A stretch of 64,000 nucleotides of DNA, taken from positions 1 to 64,000 of the forward strand of contig NZ_JACIJH010000011.1 of assembly GCF_014199295.1 (NCBI RefSeq), written 5' to 3'. This document shows positions 14,371 through 21,817 of the stretch, piece after piece. Under the pieces are notes generated by a model. The model saw only the letters and a list, made by a program, of their open reading frames with translations, was not told where the DNA came from and ran no database searches. How positions within the stretch are numbered: position 1 is the stretch's first letter; the number at the start of each line of letters is the position of its first letter. A program made the translations under genes and the position numbers. Source of the DNA: Sphingopyxis panaciterrulae (GTDB lineage: Bacteria > Pseudomonadota > Alphaproteobacteria > Sphingomonadales > Sphingomonadaceae).

Positions 14371-15276
14371 TCATCCAGCTGCAACTAGAGGCCGAGGGGT
14401 GTTGTCGCGCATAAGCGCAGGCGAAGCAACGGGCGGGGTTAACCCCGCCCGTTGCTTTTCGAGTTCGGCGGCGAACGCCGCCGGGGTTGCGTAGCCGAGC
14501 GAGGAGTGCGGCCGCTCGGTGTTGTAGTCGTCGACCCATCGGGCGAGGATCGTGCGCGCCTGACCGATCGTGAAGAACAGCGTCTCATTGAGCAGCTCGT
14601 CGCGCATGCGACCATTGAAGCTCTCGACGAACCCGTTCTGCGTTGGTCTGCCGGGTGCGATATAATGCCACTCGATCCCGACATCGCCGCACCAGGCCAG
14701 CACCGCGTTCGACGTCAGCTCCGTGCCGTTATCGCTGACGATCATCTTCGGCGCACCGCGCCTGGCGATCAGATCGCCCAGCTCGCGCACGACCCGCCGG
14801 CCCGAGATCGACGTGTCGATCACCGCCGCCAAGCACTCGCGCGTCACGTCATCGACGATGTTGAGCACCCGGAAGCGTCGCCCGGTGACGAACTGATCGT
14901 GGACAAAGTCCAAGCTCCAGCGCTGGTTGGGAAGCGCCAGCACCGGCGCAGGGGCCCGCGCGCCGACGGCGCGCCTTCGTCCCTTCCGGCGGCGCACCGT
15001 CAGCCCTTCCTCCCGATAGAGCCGCTGCGTCTTTTTGCGGTTGATGGTGATGCCGTCCCGGCGGAGCAGGATATGCAGGCGGCGATAGCCGAACCGCCGA
15101 CGCTGCTGCGCCAGCTCACGCAACCGCGACCGCAGGTCGCCATCATCAGCTCGGCACGAGCGATATCGCATGCTCGTGCGATCCGCTCCGACGACAGCAC
15201 ACGCCCGCCGCTCGCTCATCCCCAGCGTCGTCTGAAGATGCGCGACAGCTTCCCGCTTCGCGGCGGGCGTCACCAT
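14371..15276 (-). CDS. IS3-family transposase OrfB (DDE integrase)
   Basis: OrfB carries the retroviral-type integrase core. The DDE residues are in [15 protein letters not shown] and [16 protein letters not shown]. The N-terminal part ([15 protein letters not shown]) and the HTH_21-like segment with [10 protein letters not shown] are typical. OrfB is normally made as an OrfAB fusion by -1 frameshifting on the run of seven A (7 T on the plus strand at 15276-15282). A stand-alone start at 15276 is possible. The fused product would span 14371-15536. Confidence 0.9.
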   Translation of the reverse strand: MVTPAAKREAVAHLQTTLGMSERRACAVVGADRTSMRYRSCRADDGDLRSRLRELAQQRRRFGYRRLHILLRRDGITINRKKTQRLYREEGLTVRRRKGRRRAVGARAPAPVLALPNQRWSLDFVHDQFVTGRRFRVLNIVDDVTRECLAAVIDTSISGRRVVRELGDLIARRGAPKMIVSDNGTELTSNAVLAWCGDVGIEWHYIAPGRPTQNGFVESFNGRMRDELLNETLFFTIGQARTILARWVDDYNTERPHSSLGYATPAAFAAELEKQRAGLTPPVASPALMRDNTPRPLVAAG

Positions 15277-15536
15277 TTTTTTGAAAGCAGGTCCTTCAGA
15301 CCCGCGTTGTCGAGCATGGTGTCGGCGAGCAGCCGCTTCAGGCGCGCGTTCTCTTCCTCCAGCGCCCGAAGCCGTCTGGCGTCCGACACCTCCAGCCCGC
15401 CGAACTTGGCCTTCCACGCGTAGTAGGTCGCGCTCGACATGCCGTGACGACGGCATAGATCCGTCACCACCGCGCCGGCCTCGGCCTCCTTCAGGATGCC
15501 AATAATCTGTTCTTCCGAAAACTGCTTCCGCTTCAT
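15270..15536 (-). CDS. IS3-family transposase OrfA
   Basis: This 88-residue protein has the OrfA helix-turn-helix ([33 protein letters not shown]) and a leucine-zipper-like segment ([16 protein letters not shown]). It binds the element ends and contributes the N-terminus of the OrfAB transposase. It ends ..SKKW right after the A-rich slippery site shared with orfB. Confidence 0.9.
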   Translation of the reverse strand: MKRKQFSEEQIIGILKEAEAGAVVTDLCRRHGMSSATYYAWKAKFGGLEVSDARRLRALEEENARLKRLLADTMLDNAGLKDLLSKKW

Positions 15537-15959
15537 CTGTCCGTCCCTTCTTCAGGTCGGACTCTAGCTTCAACTGGTGGAGAAAATGGGGGTCAGGTCA
15601 CGACGCATCGCCCTGCGCTGCGAGAAAACCCTCCCTGCATTCATGGGCTTCCTACACCTCGCTTGCGCCATGATCTGGATACGGTGAATGCAGACAGCGC
15701 CTAGGGGATACGGAGGCAGACTTTGCTTGCATACATGGTTTGTGGACCGTCGCTTTTGCTAACGTGCGTGCCTTATCCCTTCGATGCGGAAACCATGACT
15801 GGACTCATGCTTCTCGACGTCCGACGTGCCTGTGGAAAAGCAACTGTCTTGCTCCATGATCGGTGAAAGGGAGGTTTCGCCTTGAAAACCAATGGTTCGT
15901 TGTAATGATGAGCCACCATGATATGGGCTGCGCCTGGAGGGGCAAACAGTCGAAAGCGG

Positions 15960-16544
15960 ATGAGCTACGATAATTCACCACAAGGTCCGGGGGCGGTGGT
16001 ACCAGTGAGTTTGAGCGCGGGCGAGATCGCTTGTCTGGAATGGGTATCCTCCGGCCTTGGCTCAAAGGAAATCGCTCGCAAGCTCGACATATCGCCGCAT
16101 ACCGTCGATGCGCGGTTGAAGGCGGCCTGCAGGAAGCTGGGTACCAAGTCCCGCTTCGTCGCAGCGAAAATCCTCGAGGAGGCCCATGCTTCCGCGGGGG
16201 ATTTGGTAGCGGAGGCGGGCGATACCAGTTTGGTATATGAAATTTTGGACCTTCCAAGCGATGCCGGCGATGGCGACAAGAGGCCGTCGGCGGGGGAAGG
16301 CGACGGCCTCGACGATCTCGAACATGGCGACCTGCAGCAGCCGGAATCGCGACGCGATTCCGGGCCGGGGAGGCATCGGCTCGAGCTTTCGCGTCCGATC
16401 GCCAACTTCTTCGGGGGCGAGAACAGGCTTTCGATCTGGCAGCGTATCGCAATCATCCTGATGATCACGATGGGTGCGGGGCTTACCTTCGGCGTCCTCC
16501 TGAACGGGTTCGCCGGCGTATCGCAGCTGATGTCGTCTCTGTAA
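15960..16544 (+). CDS. LuxR-type HTH protein with C-terminal membrane anchor
   Basis: Residues about 12-70 form a GerE/LuxR helix-turn-helix (SAGEIACLEWVSSGLGSKEI, SPHTVDARLKAACRKLG). A low-complexity acidic linker follows. Near the C-terminus is one membrane segment (IAIILMITMGAGLTFGVLL). No receiver or autoinducer domain is present. A regulator tethered to the inner membrane by its tail is unusual and suggests signalling from, or sequestration at, the membrane. An alternative ATG at 15918 would add 14 residues. The two following genes lie close in the same direction. Confidence 0.75.
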   Translation: MSYDNSPQGPGAVVPVSLSAGEIACLEWVSSGLGSKEIARKLDISPHTVDARLKAACRKLGTKSRFVAAKILEEAHASAGDLVAEAGDTSLVYEILDLPSDAGDGDKRPSAGEGDGLDDLEHGDLQQPESRRDSGPGRHRLELSRPIANFFGGENRLSIWQRIAIILMITMGAGLTFGVLLNGFAGVSQLMSSL

Positions 16545-16581
16545 GTGGCCAGTCCGTCGAGGACGGCCGGGGAGTGATGCC

Positions 16582-16953
16582 ATGCTCAAGGAACGTCTCG
16601 CGCTCGCAAAAAAGGTCGCAACCCAGGTGCAGGAAACCGAAGCCGCCATCGATGCGGCGATCGCCAAAATGGGCGAACTCGTTACGCTGCTTCCCGAAGC
16701 ACAGGCGGCGGCAAAATTGTCGCCCGTGGTGAGCGATGCCTCGTTCGGATACCTGCACCTCGCCATTGCCGGACTGTTCGATGGCCGCGCCAATATGGTT
16801 GCGCTCCACAACGAGCTTTCGAGCGTCAAGGACAAGATGGGTCTTCGCAACGTCATCGTTGGCACCGGCGATCTCGGCAAGCTGCTACCCCCGAACGGAC
16901 GGATCGCCAAGGCCGGCAGAATCGCTGCGATCGCTGAAGCTCAGATCGCCTGA
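16582..16953 (+). CDS. Small helical protein of unknown function
   Basis: The 123-residue product is predominantly helical, with an N-terminal coiled-coil-like region (LALAKKVATQVQETEAAIDA) and no cysteines, signal peptide or membrane span. I do not recognise a family. The ATG at 16582 is preceded by GGGGAG at about 16570. It lies 37 bp after the membrane-anchored LuxR-type gene and 42 bp before the membrane-protein gene, so the three probably form one transcript. Confidence 0.6.
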   Translation: MLKERLALAKKVATQVQETEAAIDAAIAKMGELVTLLPEAQAAAKLSPVVSDASFGYLHLAIAGLFDGRANMVALHNELSSVKDKMGLRNVIVGTGDLGKLLPPNGRIAKAGRIAAIAEAQIA

Positions 16954-16995
16954 CACGCTTTTGCGGGGACGTCAAAGCGTGAAAGATCAACATCT

Positions 16996-17451
16996 GTGAT
17001 CTGGGGAATCGTCTATCTCGTTTCGCTCCTCGCCGTGCTCATCCATGTGCTGCGCATCGGGGAACGGGAAACGCGCTTTGCGATTTTAACCTTGGTCGCG
17101 GGTTCGCTTCTGACATTGGCGAGTCTGGTCATTGCCGATTCGCGCTTCGACGTCTTCAGCCTGCTTGTTGCCACGCTCGACTTTGCGGTGCTGGTCGTTT
17201 TTCTGGGCCATGCGCTCGTCAGCCGGCGCTATTGGACGCTGTGCTTGCCTGCTTTCCAGCTCCTCACCTGCACGACGCATGTGATGAAGTTCGTCCTGCC
17301 AGACCTTTGGCCGCGCCTCTATTCGGCAGGGCAAGGCTTCTGGGCCTATCCCCAGATGCTGGTCATATTATTGGCCGCAATGTGGGCGAATGCCGATGCG
17401 CGGGCGCGGCGGGAAGCGGTTGGACCGGCGATGGATTCGTCCGCGGGCTAG
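16996..17451 (+). CDS. Small integral membrane protein of unknown function
   Basis: The 151-residue product has four or five predicted membrane spans (about 3-18, 27-46, 54-75, 78-100, 115-132) and little soluble sequence, ending in a short charged tail. The start is GTG at 16996. I do not recognise the family. As the third gene of the LuxR-type cluster it could be the membrane partner of the anchored regulator, which is inference from position. Confidence 0.62.
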   Translation: MIWGIVYLVSLLAVLIHVLRIGERETRFAILTLVAGSLLTLASLVIADSRFDVFSLLVATLDFAVLVVFLGHALVSRRYWTLCLPAFQLLTCTTHVMKFVLPDLWPRLYSAGQGFWAYPQMLVILLAAMWANADARARREAVGPAMDSSAG

Positions 17452-17565
17452 ATCGCCTGTCCGTGCCCGACGAATGAAAGGTGCCGCGCTCCTCCATCGA
17501 CCTCTTCAAGGTCAGTGTTGCCCTGACAACCGCGAATCTCGCCATGATTTGCGAGAGAGACTTTT

Positions 17566-17976
17566 ATGACGGATTGGATCGGGTTCGCCGAACCCCCATC
17601 AAATCGTCAGCAAGCCATCGCTTCCGCGGGGCGAAAGCTCGGCCCCGAAGCCCGGGCGCGGCTTGCGCGCGAATGGATTTGGAAGCGTCGCCACCGCGAA
17701 CATTTTTTCCCATCGGAAATCTTTGCCGATCCGGCGTGGGATATGCTGCTCGATCTCTACGCCGCCCATTATGAAGGAGAGACGGTCACGATATCCAGCC
17801 TTTGCATCGCCGGATCGGTGCCGACCACGACCGCTCTTCGTTGGGTTGGGGTCATGAGCGATCGGGGTTGGTTTATCCGCACCAAGGATCGCAAGGATGG
17901 CCGTCGCGCTTTCGTTCGCCTGAGCGATCGCGCGATTTCGCAGCTCGATGCCTATTTCGACACCGCATCGGCTTAG
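17566..17976 (+). CDS. Winged-helix (MarR-like) regulator, paralogue of the 13367 gene
   Basis: The 136-residue product has a winged-helix domain (about 60-130) with helix SVPTTTALRWVGVMSDRGWF and a wing containing DRKDGRRAFVRL, the MarR-like DxRR pattern. A short helical N-terminus precedes it. It shares AWDM.L.L and overall length of the wing region with the 13367-13861 product. It stands just upstream of the broken trimeric autotransporter fragment, while the paralogue stands just downstream of the Bap-like adhesin locus. This may reflect a common role in controlling surface adhesins. Confidence 0.72.
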   Translation: MTDWIGFAEPPSNRQQAIASAGRKLGPEARARLAREWIWKRRHREHFFPSEIFADPAWDMLLDLYAAHYEGETVTISSLCIAGSVPTTTALRWVGVMSDRGWFIRTKDRKDGRRAFVRLSDRAISQLDAYFDTASA

Positions 17977-18016
17977 CATCTGGCGGCTATGCCGCGGCGG
18001 ATTGCGATGATGAGGT

Positions 18017-18408
18017 GTGCTTGATCGTAGAACGCCGCCGCAGAGCGTGCTGGTGCCTGCCAGGGGCGAAACGGTCACCTGCGGGACTTTTTCGATCGCG
18101 AGCGGCGGCGGGTCCAGTGCCGGCGCCGAAAATATCAGTGTTGAGATCGGCGATGTATCAACCGCGACGGGGCAGGATTCGGTCGGTATCGGGCGGCGGG
18201 CCAATTCGACCGCCAGCGGCGCCTTCACCGTCGGTCCGGACGCCGATGCGACGGCGGTCGACGCCACTGCGCTTGGTCATCTCGCGCAGGCGACGGGCGT
18301 CAATTCCGTTGCGTCGGGTGTCAGTGCCAATGCGGTGAGTCCGAGCGCAGTTGCCATCGGTGATGACGCCATTGCAAACAACGACTTCGCGGTGGCAATC
18401 GGCGCACA
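18017..18408 (+). pseudogene. Trimeric autotransporter (YadA-head) fragment, truncated by IS21
   Basis: The readable frame encodes tandem YadA-head-type repeats ([59 protein letters not shown]). These left-handed beta-roll units are found in trimeric autotransporter adhesins. No signal peptide is seen at the GTG start, so the 5' end is also missing or altered. The frame breaks at about 18405 where istB sequence begins. No stalk or C-terminal membrane anchor is present. It is a dead remnant of a second surface adhesin. Confidence 0.75.
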
Positions 18409-18731
18409 GGCTGGTGACACGCCTCGAAGAGGAGACCCGGATCGGCAAGGGCGGGACCCTGGCGGCGCAGCTGTCGCGGCTCGACCTGATCGTGCTCGAC
18501 GAGCTCGGTTATCTGCCGTTCGCACGCTCGGGAGGGCAGTTGCTGTTCCACCTCATCAGCAAGCTTTATGAGCGCACCAGCGTCATCATCACCACCAACC
18601 TCGCCTTCGGCGAGTGGCCTACCGTCTTCGGCGATCCCAAGATGACTACGGCGCTGCTCGACCGCGTCACCCACCACTGCGATATCATCGAGACGGGCAA
18701 CGACAGCTGGCGCTTCAAAAACCGCAGCTGA
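18405..18731 (+). pseudogene. istB: istB fragment (C-terminal part of IS21 ATPase)
   Basis: About 108 residues of the IstB helper ATPase remain: [14 protein letters not shown], the Walker B region [12 protein letters not shown], and the C-terminal part with [14 protein letters not shown] and [12 protein letters not shown]. The Walker A half and all of istA are missing, so it has no transposition function by itself. It is fused out of frame to the autotransporter remnant. Confidence 0.88.
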
Positions 18732-18906
18732 CCGCCACCTTCGGCGCCTTCAAAAATCTATCTTGCGCTGCGCGCGCCTCCGGTCGGGCTACGCCCGCCC
18801 TCCGCCGCACGCAGCGCAAGGCGATCCTCAACTAACCAACATCATATCCGAAAAGGGGGTCCCTCTTCGACGCCGATAGGGGGTCCCTTTTGAACGCCGT
18901 TTGACA
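18405..18906 (+). mobile_element. IS21-family remnant: istB 3' part plus right end
   Basis: The segment begins in the middle of istB and runs to the element end. Near the end are two multiple-terminal-repeat units (18855-18875 and 18879-18899, GGGGGTCCCT...ACGCCG) and a terminal TTGACA at 18901-18906. istA and the left end are absent, so this is a deletion derivative. It directly abuts the 3' end of an IS110 gene. Confidence 0.85.
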
Positions 18907-19982
18907 CACATGAACCCGGCGAGCTCGCGCGCGACGGCCGTGCAGACGACCGTTGTTCGCTTCCCCGTCGCGCTTAGCTTGCGATATCGCGCTGTCAGGC
19001 GCGACTGTGCTTTCCATGCGATCTCGCGCACCGCCGGCGACACGCGCTCATGGATATAGAGCTTCTTCACGCCGATTCTTGGCGGATGGCGGTACGTCCA
19101 TGCACTCTCGACAAGCATATGGCGAACCCGGCTGTTGCCGGCCTTGGTGATTGCGCCGCGGCGGACCGATGCGCCGGTCGATCGTTCACTCGGAACGAGG
19201 CCCAGATATCCCATGAGCTGTCGCGGGTTCTCAAACCGCGTGACGTCGCCCACCTCGGCCGCGAAGGTGGCCGCGACGATGAGATCGACACCGCGCAGCG
19301 CCCGAAGATTATGCACCAGCGGCTCGAGCGACCATCGCGGCAAGAACTCCTCGATCGCGGCTTCGATACGCTTGATCCGTTCGCTGGCCAACCGGAGCGC
19401 ATCGACCATCTCCTGCAGGGCGATCTGGTGAGCAGGATGCTCGAACCGCTGCTCCTGGAGCCATCGCATATAGCGCATCGTCCAGCGCGTTTTGCGCGGG
19501 AAAATCCGGCCGTGCCTCAGCATGAAGGAGGTGATGTGCTGCCGATGGACGCGCTGCGTCTCGACGGCGGCCAGGCGCGCGCGAACAAGATCGCGCATGG
19601 CTTCGTGGCTTTCGTCAGGCACCCACACCGCCGTCAGTTCGCCGGCCCGGAGCAACCGCGCGAGGCCGACCGCATCACGGCGGTTCGTCTTCACCTGGTC
19701 GCCGGGGCGTCTCGGAATGAGCGATGGCGCCACAACGATGCAATCATGGCCCATCGCCCGGATCAGACGGTAAAGCCCATAGCCCGTCGGCCCCGCTTCA
19801 TAGCAGAACGTCAATCGCTCATGCTTGGCCGCAATACGCTTCACGATGCGCCGCATCGACGCCTCGTCGGAATCGAACTCGCCCAAATATCGAATCTCGC
19901 CCTGCCGGCCAGCATCGGCAACGGCGATCGCGTTGCGCAGCTTGGCAACATCGATCCCGACGAAAACTTCACCCTCCACCAC
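18828..19982 (-). CDS. IS110-family transposase
   Basis: The product has the IS110 layout: an N-terminal RuvC-like DEDD domain (FVGIDVAKLRN, CYEAGPTGYGLY, KTNRRDAVGLARLL) and a C-terminal transposase_20 domain (LRALRGVDLIVAATFAAEVG, NPRQLMGYLGLVPSERSTG, GNSRVRHMLVESAW). The GTG at 19982 preceded by AGGAGA is the best start. A longer frame to 20108 has no family support. Its natural C-terminus seems lost: the last 20 or so residues are encoded by the IS21 terminal repeats, so the reading frame runs into IS21 DNA and stops at 18828. Activity is uncertain. Confidence 0.85.
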   Translation of the reverse strand: MVEGEVFVGIDVAKLRNAIAVADAGRQGEIRYLGEFDSDEASMRRIVKRIAAKHERLTFCYEAGPTGYGLYRLIRAMGHDCIVVAPSLIPRRPGDQVKTNRRDAVGLARLLRAGELTAVWVPDESHEAMRDLVRARLAAVETQRVHRQHITSFMLRHGRIFPRKTRWTMRYMRWLQEQRFEHPAHQIALQEMVDALRLASERIKRIEAAIEEFLPRWSLEPLVHNLRALRGVDLIVAATFAAEVGDVTRFENPRQLMGYLGLVPSERSTGASVRRGAITKAGNSRVRHMLVESAWTYRHPPRIGVKKLYIHERVSPAVREIAWKAQSRLTARYRKLSATGKRTTVVCTAVARELAGFMCVKRRSKGTPYRRRRGTPFSDMMLVS

Positions 19983-20094
19983 GGCCCGCTCTCCTGCGAT
20001 GAGGACAGGCCCGGCCCATCCGAGCGATCCTCGCCACAGCAGTATAAGCGTCGGGTCGCCATCAGTCGCGCAGCGGTCATACGGTCTTACCCTT

Positions 20095-20690
20095 GTCTTC
20101 AAGTGCATCCGACAGATCCCGTTCGCGGCAGGCGAGGATATCGCGCGCTAGCAGCGGGATCAGCTGGTCGCGATGGACAATCCGCCCCGGGTTGGTTGCG
20201 AACCGATCGTCGATATGAAACGAAAGCCCGAGAACCTGGTTCAACTTGGCGAACTGTAAGTCATTGCCGACAGCGATGATCAGTTCCCGTCCGCGCAGGC
20301 AAAGGCCTGATAGGGAACGAGGTTGGCGTGTCCATTGCCGATGCGTGGGGGACGTTGTCGCTGGTCATCCAGTTAAGCGCCTGGCCGGCGATCACCGCAA
20401 CCTGCGTGTTGAGCAGCACCATGTCGATATGGGCACCCTGACCCGTGACGTCCCGGCGCCGCAAGGCTCGCGACCGCCGATAGGTTCCGGTGAACAGGTC
20501 AGGATAGGCCACGCCGCATTTCTGCGGCGGGCCATCGGGCTCTCCGGTCATCGACATTATGCCGTCCATCCTCTGGATGATGAAATTATATCCGGCGCGG
20601 TGGGCGTAAGGGCCGGTTTGACCGAAACCGGTGATCATCCGAGGATTGACCGCAGCCAGGCTTATGATCGAGCCCATATTTCACGAGTCC
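20095..20690 (-). pseudogene. CaiB/BaiF (family III) CoA-transferase remnant
   Basis: The minus strand encodes recognisable family III CoA-transferase segments: NPRMITGFGQTGPYAHRAGY, GIMSMTGEPDGPPQKCGVAY and GQGAHIDMVLLNTQVAVIAG. A small deletion is likely near FTGTYRRSRALRRRDV. A frameshift near 20340 moves the continuation (RELIIAVGNDLQFAKLNQVL, then GRIVHRDQLIPLLARDIL) into another frame. The N-terminal third is absent and the 3' part ends near the IS110 element. It is a non-functional scrap of a fatty-acyl or aromatic-acid metabolism gene. Confidence 0.8.
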
Positions 20691-20797
20691 TGACGTGCGC
20701 CCGGCTTTCCTCTAGCCAGGATTACAGCTTTGTTGCGCATGAGCGCAGTGTAAGCAATGGCCGGCGTAGCGGAGCCCGTAGGGCGTAGCTGCGCAGG

Positions 20798-20935
20798 CTA
20801 TTGCTTATGCAGTTCGACGGCGAACGCCGCCGGTGTCTCATATCCGAAGGCCGAATGAGGCCTCGACTGGTTGTAACCTTCGGCCCAGGCCGCAATCACT
20901 GTGCGGGCATGATCCAGTGGCTCCTTGTCGATCGC
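20798..20935 (-). pseudogene. IS3-family OrfB C-terminal fragment
   Basis: About 45 residues of an IS3-type integrase C-terminus are readable on the minus strand (LDHARTVIAAWAEGYNQSRP, HSAFGYETPAAFAVELHKQ, stop at 20798). The catalytic core is missing. It marks the right edge of the IS-rich zone, next to the mobilizable element. Confidence 0.8.
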
Positions 20936-21104
20936 CATATCAATGGTCCTTCCTTTTCCATCTTATGGTCTCGCGCACAAAATTAGTGGCAGGCCCCCTT
21001 TCCGGGTTGCCCCCGGAATATGCAAAGCCTGTCGACCTGTTCGCTTAGTACTTCAATGGCTCTTGCCGAGTCACCCCGCCCCTTCCGGCTCGATGCGTGC
21101 GGCC

Positions 21105-21806
21105 TCACGCTCTTTGGGCTTGAGCACCAACCCGAATGGTGCATCGCACCGACCGCCTGGTTTTGTGGGCTTTCTGCTCGCAAGAATCGATGGCTTTGCG
21201 GTTGTCGACCCGCATCTGTGCGGCATCCACGATGGCGCGCCAGTCTTCTGGGCTACCGGCCTGCATCAACCGGCTGCCCGCGCCCCATAGCGACGGCTCG
21301 CCGATGATATGGCGGGCCATATTCTCGGGCATATGCCAGCTCTGCGGCAATGCGCGCAGGAGCACGCCGGGGAGGAACGACCACAGGAGCATTCCCGCGA
21401 ACAGGCTGCCGCCCGCGGCCCAAAGAAGCCGGCGGCGCTGGTCGCGGATCGTGGCGGCCGTGCCTGTGAGCTGCTCCATCCGGTACGCGGCATTATCGAA
21501 CCGCCCGCGCGCCTTCTCTATGATGGCGCTGTCCTGTGCGCGGGCCTTTGTCCCGGCCGCCGCGATCTGCGCGGCCATGTCGTCCGGGGTGAGCTGCATC
21601 GCCGACGACCGGGCAAAGTCATTGATAGCCACGCGCATCTTTTCGAGCAATGCGGCGATTTCGGTCAGCGTGTCGCTATAGTCGGGCGCGGCATCGCGCT
21701 TGGCCACGAGCCCCCTCACGGCGGCTTCGAGCAAGCCGACCTTCTCACCAAGCTCAGCGAACGCCCTCGCGGCGGGGTCGGTTTCGGATGTGGATGGGGA
21801 GTTCAT
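21105..21806 (-). CDS. DUF6118-like protein beside the relaxase gene
   Basis: The 233-residue product has a helical, partly coiled-coil N-terminal half (FAELGEKVGLLEAAVRGLVA), one hydrophobic segment (about 134-155, LLWAAGGSLFAGMLLWSFLP) and a conserved C-terminal part with Cys residues (AIDSCEQKAHKTRRSVRCTI). Proteins of this type are commonly found next to Ti-type traA genes on alphaproteobacterial mobile elements. The function is not known. The ATG at 21806 lies 11 bp after the traA stop, so the gene is probably co-transcribed with traA. Confidence 0.7.
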   Translation of the reverse strand: MNSPSTSETDPAARAFAELGEKVGLLEAAVRGLVAKRDAAPDYSDTLTEIAALLEKMRVAINDFARSSAMQLTPDDMAAQIAAAGTKARAQDSAIIEKARGRFDNAAYRMEQLTGTAATIRDQRRRLLWAAGGSLFAGMLLWSFLPGVLLRALPQSWHMPENMARHIIGEPSLWGAGSRLMQAGSPEDWRAIVDAAQMRVDNRKAIDSCEQKAHKTRRSVRCTIRVGAQAQRA

Positions 21807-21817
21807 GGTATCTTCTC

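Larger units (their letters stand above)
14353..15600 (-). mobile_element. Complete IS3-family insertion sequence
   Basis: The 1248-bp element is bounded by imperfect inverted repeats, both starting TGACCTGACCCCCAT when read inward, and flanked by a 4-bp direct repeat CGAC (14349-14352 and 15601-15604). It carries orfA and orfB with a slippery heptamer of A residues between them. It looks intact and recent, and it lies inside the IS5 transposase remnant. Confidence 0.92.
13926..15687 (+). pseudogene. IS5-family transposase remnant, interrupted by an IS3 element
   Basis: The readable part encodes the C-terminal half of an IS5-type DDE transposase (IGRSRGGLTTKLHAAVDA, DAAYDADPLR, YKERHQVECFFNKLKRF). 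It is broken twice. Near 14010 a run of G forces a frame change: the 13919 frame (VHADATGAKG) continues as the 13926 frame (AQAAAIGRSRGG). At 14352 an IS3 element interrupts the codon series. Removing 14353-15600 and one CGAC copy restores the reading frame through FRRIALRCEKTLP to a stop at 15685-15687. The N-terminal half is missing. It cannot make active transposase. Confidence 0.85.

Noticed and set aside
14452-15423. Plus-strand 323-residue frame within the IS3 element
   Set aside because: Antisense of the transposase gene.
19050-20279. 409-residue plus-strand frame
   Set aside because: Antisense of the IS110 transposase.
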